DNA from: Palsa-1447 sp964509885
GTDB taxonomy: Bacteria; Verrucomicrobiota; Verrucomicrobiia; Opitutales; Opitutaceae
DNA: 64,000 nucleotides
Direction: 5' to 3'
Assembly (NCBI GenBank): GCA_964509885.1
Contig: CAZDZL010000008.1
Coordinates: 1 to 64,000 of the forward strand
Under the pieces are notes generated by a model. That model did no database searches. It was not told the DNA's origin and saw only the letters and a program-made list of their open reading frames with translations. Within the stretch, counting starts at the first letter, position 1. Each line of letters starts with the position of its first letter. This document shows positions 58,780-64,000 of this stretch, piece after piece. The position numbers and the translations under genes are program-made.

Positions 58780-60576
58780 ATGCCCCCGCAGACAACAGAT
58801 CCGTTCATGGCCAGAGGAAGCGTCCGCCGGTTTTCCATCGCGCTGCTCCTCCTGGGTTTCGTCTTCTGCCTGCGGTTCGGCGTGCTTTCGCTGGGTGCGG
58901 CCACCAGCTTCGTCAAGTACGCCGGCTACTGGACGACGCTGCTCTCGCTCGCCGCGTTCCTCTGGCTCCTGGCCCGCTCGGTTCGAGGCAATCCCCCGGC
59001 CTGGAGGCGGCATCTCCCGGGGTTGCTCGCGATTCTCGTCTGCGGCGGCCTGCTGCAGGCGAACGAGCCGCACCGTCTCCGCGTGATGTTCGACGAGTAC
59101 GCAATGCTCTCGACGTCGATGAACATGCATTTCACCCGCCACGCGTCCGTCACGAGCACCGGCCAGATCGCCAACGGGCAGATGCAGTACGCGGGCGACT
59201 ATGTCGACAAGCGGCCCCTGGGGTACGCGCTCCTGGTCTCGTTCGTCCACGACCTGACGGGATACCGGCCGATGAACGCCGTCATCGCGAACGCCGTGGT
59301 GGGCTTCGCGTTCCTGGGGACGGTCTACGTGATAGGCGTTCTCCTCATGGGCACCGGCCTCGGCCTGCTGGGCGTGCTTCTGGCCACGGGCCTGCCGCTC
59401 GTGGCGCAGACCGCGACGGGGGGCGGGCTCGACCTGCTGAGCGCGGCCACGGTGCTCGCCGTGGTGGCACAGATGATCCGGCACCTGCGGTCGCCGACGC
59501 TCGAGAACTCGGAGCTGCTCGTCGCCGCCTACGTCTTCGCGGCGCAGGTGCGCTACGAGTCGCTCGCGCTCGGGTTCCTGGTGGCAGGCGTGGTCGCCCT
59601 GGGCTGGTGGCGCTCCCGGCGGATGGAGGTGTCCTGGCCCATGGCGCTGTCGCCCCTCCTGCTGCTGACGCCCGTGCTGATCAATTTCGTGTACGTGGGC
59701 AACCCCGGGTTCTTCGAGAGCAACAAGATCGGGATAGAGTCCTTCAGCCGCGCGTTCCTCGACCGGAACCTGAGCGAGGGGATCTATTTCCTCTTCAACT
59801 GGGACGGCCGCACGGTCAATTCCCCGCTGCTGTCCCTCGTCGGCGCCGTCTCGCTCCTGCTGTGCGGGGTGAAGTTCCTGCGCTCCGCCCCGAAACTGCT
59901 GAGGGACGGCGACCCGCTGCTGGCGGTGGCGGGGATCATCGCTTTCGGCCTGGGGTTCTCGGTCCTCACGCTCTTCTACTTCTGGGGCCGATGGACGGAC
60001 CCGATCGCGGCCAGGCTCTCGTTTCCCCTGCAGCTGGCGTTTATCGTCGCGTCCCTCTACGCGGCCACGCTGGCCCTGACCACGCCCCGTCGGCTTCTCC
60101 TCGCGCAGGTTGCGGCCGGCGTCTTCATCCTGGCCTACACGCTGCCGGTGAGCGCGCGGCACCAGGCGACGAAGGACATGACGGGGAGCTACGAGGCCTC
60201 GTGGTCCGTCGACTACGTCCTGGCGCACTCCGACGACAGCACGCTGGTCCTGGCCGCGTCGTCGCTGCCCTTTGTGTGCAATGAGCGCCCGGCGATGGGG
60301 TTCGCGGTGGCCGCCCACAACGACGCCGTCCTGCAGCTGCAGTGGCCGAAGACGCCCTACCGGCAGATCCTCGTGCTGCAGGACCTGGCCCTCAATGCCC
60401 GGACCGGCGAGTGGGAGGTCTTTCGCGGCTCCAACCTCACGCCGACGATACCCGGCATGGTGCTGGAGACGGTGGCCGAGCGCGTCTTCGTCAGCGGCAT
60501 CCTCTCGCGCATCTCGCGACTGGTGAGCTACACCGCGCAAGCGAACACCCCCGCCGTTGCAGACCCCCAGCGATAG
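58780..60576 (+). CDS. Polytopic GT-C-type glycosyltransferase-like membrane protein
   Basis: About 598 residues and eleven to twelve membrane helices. The loop after the third helix has RVMFDEYAMLSTSMNMHFTR, an Asp-Glu motif typical of the catalytic loop of GT-C (GT39-like) enzymes, followed by YVDKRPLGYALLVSFVHDLT. The C-terminal 120 residues are soluble and periplasmic-looking. The start is uncertain: ATG 58780 was chosen; GTG 58732 and ATG 58807 are in frame. The end overlaps the next gene by 20 bases. Confidence 0.75.
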   Translation: MPPQTTDPFMARGSVRRFSIALLLLGFVFCLRFGVLSLGAATSFVKYAGYWTTLLSLAAFLWLLARSVRGNPPAWRRHLPGLLAILVCGGLLQANEPHRLRVMFDEYAMLSTSMNMHFTRHASVTSTGQIANGQMQYAGDYVDKRPLGYALLVSFVHDLTGYRPMNAVIANAVVGFAFLGTVYVIGVLLMGTGLGLLGVLLATGLPLVAQTATGGGLDLLSAATVLAVVAQMIRHLRSPTLENSELLVAAYVFAAQVRYESLALGFLVAGVVALGWWRSRRMEVSWPMALSPLLLLTPVLINFVYVGNPGFFESNKIGIESFSRAFLDRNLSEGIYFLFNWDGRTVNSPLLSLVGAVSLLLCGVKFLRSAPKLLRDGDPLLAVAGIIAFGLGFSVLTLFYFWGRWTDPIAARLSFPLQLAFIVASLYAATLALTTPRRLLLAQVAAGVFILAYTLPVSARHQATKDMTGSYEASWSVDYVLAHSDDSTLVLAASSLPFVCNERPAMGFAVAAHNDAVLQLQWPKTPYRQILVLQDLALNARTGEWEVFRGSNLTPTIPGMVLETVAERVFVSGILSRISRLVSYTAQANTPAVADPQR

Positions 60577-62068
60577 CCCGCCCGGGGTTCTCGCGCCGCC
60601 GCGGACAGCGCCCTTACCCGACACCCCGGGTGGCACGCGGGCCCCCTCGCTGGCCATCGCCGGGGTTGTCGCGGCCGTCTTCGGGATGAAGCTCGTCCTC
60701 ATCCGCTCCTTTGGAAGCCCGGTGCCGAGCTACGACCAGTGGATGTCGCAGGCGCGCCTCATCTACATCCCGTTCTTCGATCACTACCTGAAGGTGAGGT
60801 ATTTCTGGGTGCCGCATAACGAGCACCGCGTTGTCTTCACCCGTCTCCTGAACTTCTTCCTGACCCTCGCCAACGGCCAATGGGACACGCGCCTCGAGAT
60901 GACCGTCAACGCCCTGATCCATGCGGGGTTTGCCGGGGCGCTCGTGGCCTTCGCCTCGAGGCTCGTCAGGGGTTGGGGGCTTGCGGCGGTGGCGGCCGTT
61001 GTCGTGGCCGTGTTTGTCGTGCCCGGCGCCTGGGAAAACACCCTCGGCGGATTCCAGTCGGCGTTCTACTTCCTCTGCTGGAGCGCCCTCGGCCAGCTAT
61101 GGCTGTGCACCACGGCCAGGCCCCTGGACCGGCGCTGGTGGTGCGGCTACGTTGTGGGGCTCATGGGGCTCGGCACCATGGGAACGGGATTCCTGTCCTC
61201 GGCGGCCGTGCTCGCGATTCTCTGCCTGGGGGTGCTCCGGGACAGGCGCATGGCCAGCAGGGATGCGGGCGCCGCGATCCTCCTCGCCGGCCTGTGCGCC
61301 GCCGGCGCCTTCCTGCTGAGCCATCATGTCCCGGGGGCCGACATCTACAGGGCCACGTCGCTCCGGGTGGGGCTGGGGTCGGCCGCCTACGCCTTCGGCT
61401 GGCCCCTGGGCCGAAGCCTTGCCGGAGCCCTGTGCGTCCAGGCGCCCCTGGCCTGGCTGGCGCTCCGCCTAATTCGCGGGCGGCAAGCATCCGCGTTTGA
61501 GTGGACGCTCCTCGGCCTCGGCATCTGGGGATGGGTCCAGATGGGGGCGCTCGCGTACACGCGCGCGACCGCGATCGAGACGCCCCGGTATGCGGACGTC
61601 TTCGCCCTCAGCCTGATCGCCAATACCCTGGCCCTCGTCTGCCTTGTGGGCGGGAAGCGCTTTGCCCCGGCCGTCCTCGCGATCTGGCTGGCGCTGCTGG
61701 CGGGCGGCCTGGCCGGGGTCACGACGCGTGCCCTGGCGGACCTCAGGGACTACAGGGCGCTTGAGACCGTCAAGGCGCAGCACATCCAGGCCTTCATGAC
61801 GACGGGCGACGTGGCCATCCTCCGGTCGGCTCCCCCTAGGGAGCTGCCCTATCCGGACCCGGACACCCTTGCCCGGATGCTGACCAACCCGGGCCTGCGC
61901 CCCATGCTGCCCAGGGAACTGCAGGCGCCCGCCGACTGGAGGGGCTATGGGCTTGATTCCCTGGCGTCGAACACGCTGCAGGCGTGCGCCCTGTGGATCG
62001 CCGCCCTCGGCGTCCTGCTGGCCGGACTCGGCGCCCTGCAGCTGCGCAGGCGCGCCGGGCGGACATAA
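60557..62068 (+). CDS. Polytopic membrane protein, GT-C-like
   Basis: 503 residues and about ten membrane helices. The first periplasmic loop has VPSYDQWMSQARLIYIPFFD and FWVPHNEHRVVFTRLLNFFL, conserved charged positions suggestive of a GT-C catalytic loop. No family assignment. The start is TTG 60557, overlapping the preceding gene by 20 bases; a later ATG at 60686 is possible. Paired with the upstream GT-C gene; together they may build or modify one surface glycan. Confidence 0.65.
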   Translation: MQTPSDSPPGVLAPPRTAPLPDTPGGTRAPSLAIAGVVAAVFGMKLVLIRSFGSPVPSYDQWMSQARLIYIPFFDHYLKVRYFWVPHNEHRVVFTRLLNFFLTLANGQWDTRLEMTVNALIHAGFAGALVAFASRLVRGWGLAAVAAVVVAVFVVPGAWENTLGGFQSAFYFLCWSALGQLWLCTTARPLDRRWWCGYVVGLMGLGTMGTGFLSSAAVLAILCLGVLRDRRMASRDAGAAILLAGLCAAGAFLLSHHVPGADIYRATSLRVGLGSAAYAFGWPLGRSLAGALCVQAPLAWLALRLIRGRQASAFEWTLLGLGIWGWVQMGALAYTRATAIETPRYADVFALSLIANTLALVCLVGGKRFAPAVLAIWLALLAGGLAGVTTRALADLRDYRALETVKAQHIQAFMTTGDVAILRSAPPRELPYPDPDTLARMLTNPGLRPMLPRELQAPADWRGYGLDSLASNTLQACALWIAALGVLLAGLGALQLRRRAGRT

Positions 62069-62201
62069 TCTTATTGCAAGGACTGGCCCCGGGACGGAGT
62101 AGTCGTGGGTCGGGCTCCCCGTTCGGGGGCCCGCGATCCGGTCGTTGTCCCCCCAAAGAATGCCCGCCGAAGCCAACTCCCGAGACTCCTGGGTTTTCAG
62201 G

Positions 62202-64000
62202 ATGTCCTCCGGTGTCGCCGGGGACCTGAGATTCGCGGGCCGGCGCCTCTGGAAGGAGCGCGGCTTCACGTCCCTTTCGCTCGTCACGCTCGCCCTCTGC
62301 ATCGGCGCGAACACGGCGATCTTCTCGGTCGTCTACGCCCTCATCCTCAAGCCGCTTCCCTTTCCCGAGCCCGCCAGGATCGTGGAGGTCTACAACGATT
62401 TTCCAAAGCCCGGCCTCAACCATTTCCCGACCAACCTCGTCCAGTACACCGACTTCAAGGCGAACGCCCCCTCCTTCGAGGCCCTCGGGCTCTGCGGCAC
62501 GAGCATGGTGATGGTCGGCGACGAGGGCGTTGCCGACAGGGTCGAGGCCGAGGATTGCACGGCCGAGATATTCGACGTCCTCGGGCTGAAGCCCGTCATC
62601 GGCCAGTTCTTCACGCTGAGGAACAGCCGCGTTGGCGAGGACAAGGTCGTCGTCCTCACCGAGGCCTTCTGGAAATCGCACTACAACGAGGATCCCGGCG
62701 TGCTGGGCAAGACATTGCGGATCGACGGCAAGCCCTACCAGATCCTGGGCGTGGCGCCCCGCGCCTTGGAGGCCTTCGATGCCCAGGCGAAGTTCCTGAG
62801 GCCGATCGCGTGGAAGCCCGCCGACATAAGCGGAAATGCCCGGTATGGGTGCTACCTGCCGATGTACGGGCGCATTAAGCCGGGCGTTCCCATGAGCCAG
62901 TCCCTCGCCGAGGTCGCGGGGCTCGAGAGGCATTTCTACGACACCGCCGACGCCGGCACCAAGGGCTTCCTGGACAACACGGGCCACAAGATCGACATGG
63001 GTCTCGTGCAGGCGGAGCGGGTCAAGCCGATCAAGTCCTCGCTCTACCTGCTCCAGGGAGGGGTGATCTTCGTCCTCCTGATCGGCTGCGTGAACGTCGC
63101 AAACCTGCTCCTCACCCGGGCCAACGGCCAGCAGAGCGAGCTCGCCATTCGGGCGGCACTCGGAGCCGGCCGCGGGGCGATAGCCAGGCAGCTCCTCATC
63201 GAGAGCCTCCTTGTGACGTTTCTGGGCACCCTTGTCGGGGTCGGGCTCGCCTTCGGCGCGGTCCGGGCGATCAACCACTTCACGGCAAGGCTTCTTCCCA
63301 ACATGCTGCCCGTCGCCATCGACGGGAGCGTGCTCGCCTGCACGATCACGGTCGCGGTCGTGGTCGGGCTGCTTATTGGCGTCGTGCCGGTCATCCACAT
63401 CCTGCGATCGAACCTGGCCCAGGTGATCCAGCGAAGCTCGAGGAGCGCCTCCGGCGGGCGCGGCGTCCGGGCCCTCAGCAGCATCCTCGTCACGGGGCAG
63501 GTGGCGATCGCGCTCGTACTGCTCTGCGGCGCGGGCCTCCTCATCCACAGCTTCGCCAACGCCGTCTCCGTAAATCCGGGCTTCGACCCGAAGAACCTGG
63601 TCGTCGGCAGCATCGCCCTTCCGCCCGCCTACAGTGACAAGGCCAAGGCGGCGGCGTTCGAGCTCAAGCTCACCGACGCCTTGAAGGAGATACCCGGCGT
63701 CGACGGCGCGGCCCTGGCCACCGGGATTCCCTTCGAGGGCAACCTTCCCATCAACGCGCTCAGCCTCAAGGACAGCCTGCTGCCCGCGAATTCCCCGCAG
63801 CCGGGAGCCTTCCAGGTCGGGGTGTCCCCCGACTACTTCAGGACGCTCCACATCCAGCTCATGAAGGGCCGATACCTGGACGAGACGGACACGGCGAAGG
63901 ACGCAAGGAGCGCGTACATCGTGGACGAGCTCTTCGAGCAGCGCTTCTTCCCCGGGCATTCCGCGCTGGACGGGCACTTCACCTTCGGCGGTCCCCCCGC
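62202..64000 (+). CDS. MacB/FtsX-type ABC permease (ADOP family), 3' end cut by the window
   Basis: About 599 residues visible without a stop. N-terminus DLRFAGRRLWKERGFTSLSL, VTLALCIGANTAIFSVVYAL and LKPLPFPEPARIVEVYND mark the same family as the permease at 14590-17025. A periplasmic core at about 50-270, then membrane block LQGGVIFVLLIGCVNVANLL, GQQSELAIRAALGAGRGAIA, and the second half starting ILVTGQVAIALVLLCGAGLL. The gene runs to base 64000, so the last part (about 200 residues expected) lies outside. No ATPase gene in view. ATG 62202 was chosen from the family N-terminus. Confidence 0.88.
   Translation, partial: MSSGVAGDLRFAGRRLWKERGFTSLSLVTLALCIGANTAIFSVVYALILKPLPFPEPARIVEVYNDFPKPGLNHFPTNLVQYTDFKANAPSFEALGLCGTSMVMVGDEGVADRVEAEDCTAEIFDVLGLKPVIGQFFTLRNSRVGEDKVVVLTEAFWKSHYNEDPGVLGKTLRIDGKPYQILGVAPRALEAFDAQAKFLRPIAWKPADISGNARYGCYLPMYGRIKPGVPMSQSLAEVAGLERHFYDTADAGTKGFLDNTGHKIDMGLVQAERVKPIKSSLYLLQGGVIFVLLIGCVNVANLLLTRANGQQSELAIRAALGAGRGAIARQLLIESLLVTFLGTLVGVGLAFGAVRAINHFTARLLPNMLPVAIDGSVLACTITVAVVVGLLIGVVPVIHILRSNLAQVIQRSSRSASGGRGVRALSSILVTGQVAIALVLLCGAGLLIHSFANAVSVNPGFDPKNLVVGSIALPPAYSDKAKAAAFELKLTDALKEIPGVDGAALATGIPFEGNLPINALSLKDSLLPANSPQPGAFQVGVSPDYFRTLHIQLMKGRYLDETDTAKDARSAYIVDELFEQRFFPGHSALDGHFTFGGPP

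Noticed and set aside
58576..60702. A 708-codon minus-strand open frame
   Set aside because: Antisense to the GT-C gene at 58780-60576, which has clear membrane helices; composition is repetitive and charged.
61836..63977. A 713-codon minus-strand open frame at the right edge
   Set aside because: Antisense to the FtsX-type permease starting at 62202, which matches a known family along its whole visible length.
1..64000. Insertion sequences, phage genes or attachment sites
   Set aside because: No transposase, integrase or flanking direct repeats were recognised on either strand.

Overview
The window is a G+C-rich bacterial chromosome segment, probably from a metagenome assembly, since a run of 100 N interrupts a gene at 51811-51910. 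The best guess is Verrucomicrobiota, close to Opitutae. The reasons are a short planctomycete/verrucomicrobial-type ECF sigma/anti-sigma pair, large secreted proteins ending in a duplicated module common in verrucomicrobial exoproteins, MacB-like orphan permeases, and start codons that almost never carry a Shine-Dalgarno sequence. The placement is inference; there is no rRNA, tRNA or phylogenetic marker set here.

Region 1-4638 holds an ECF sigma factor, its membrane anti-sigma partner, a Spy-like periplasmic protein and a secreted beta-helix/Ig protein, all on the + strand. They are somewhat less G+C-rich than what follows. After a 324-base gap comes the most unusual locus, 4963-10997: a SIR2-like/TIR protein, a 1068-residue nSTAND-type NTPase with a transmembrane helix and repeat-rich C-terminus (4-base overlap with the first gene), and a secreted M28 peptidase. 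The first two have the architecture of a sensor/effector conflict (immune-like) system; the peptidase may be a third component.

Region 11056-25148 contains a 12-repeat NHL propeller protein, a MacB/FtsX-type orphan permease, an SdpR/SdpI-like autorepressor and membrane protein with a clear palindromic operator, a GNAT acetyltransferase, a YgjP-like metallopeptidase, an FKBP isomerase, an ABC-2 exporter, a pseudopilin, a cyclophilin fused to a TPM-like domain, PpnP and a LysM/coiled-coil protein. Region 25236-35651 has a GT-C membrane glycosyltransferase, GH89 alpha-N-acetylglucosaminidase, glycerol kinase, a YcfL-like lipoprotein, a MATE exporter, a second GT-C-like protein and a fungal-type cystathionine gamma-synthase.

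Region 35792-49396 is mostly housekeeping: exonuclease III, a CinA-type deamidase, a SYLF protein, an ABC exporter with a small zincin, a second Spy-like protein, an AEC carrier, a thioredoxin-like protein, a beta-hydroxyacid dehydrogenase, bifunctional PutA and, divergently, an ammonium transporter. Region 49494-52307 is a second ECF sigma/anti-sigma pair leading into a bactofilin-like/RDD membrane protein that contains the assembly gap. Then come purE-purK, malate dehydrogenase, a sugar or polyol catabolic cassette (Zn dehydrogenase, Gfo/Idh/MocA oxidoreductase, MFS transporter), two polytopic GT-C-like proteins, and a second MacB/FtsX-type permease cut by the window end.
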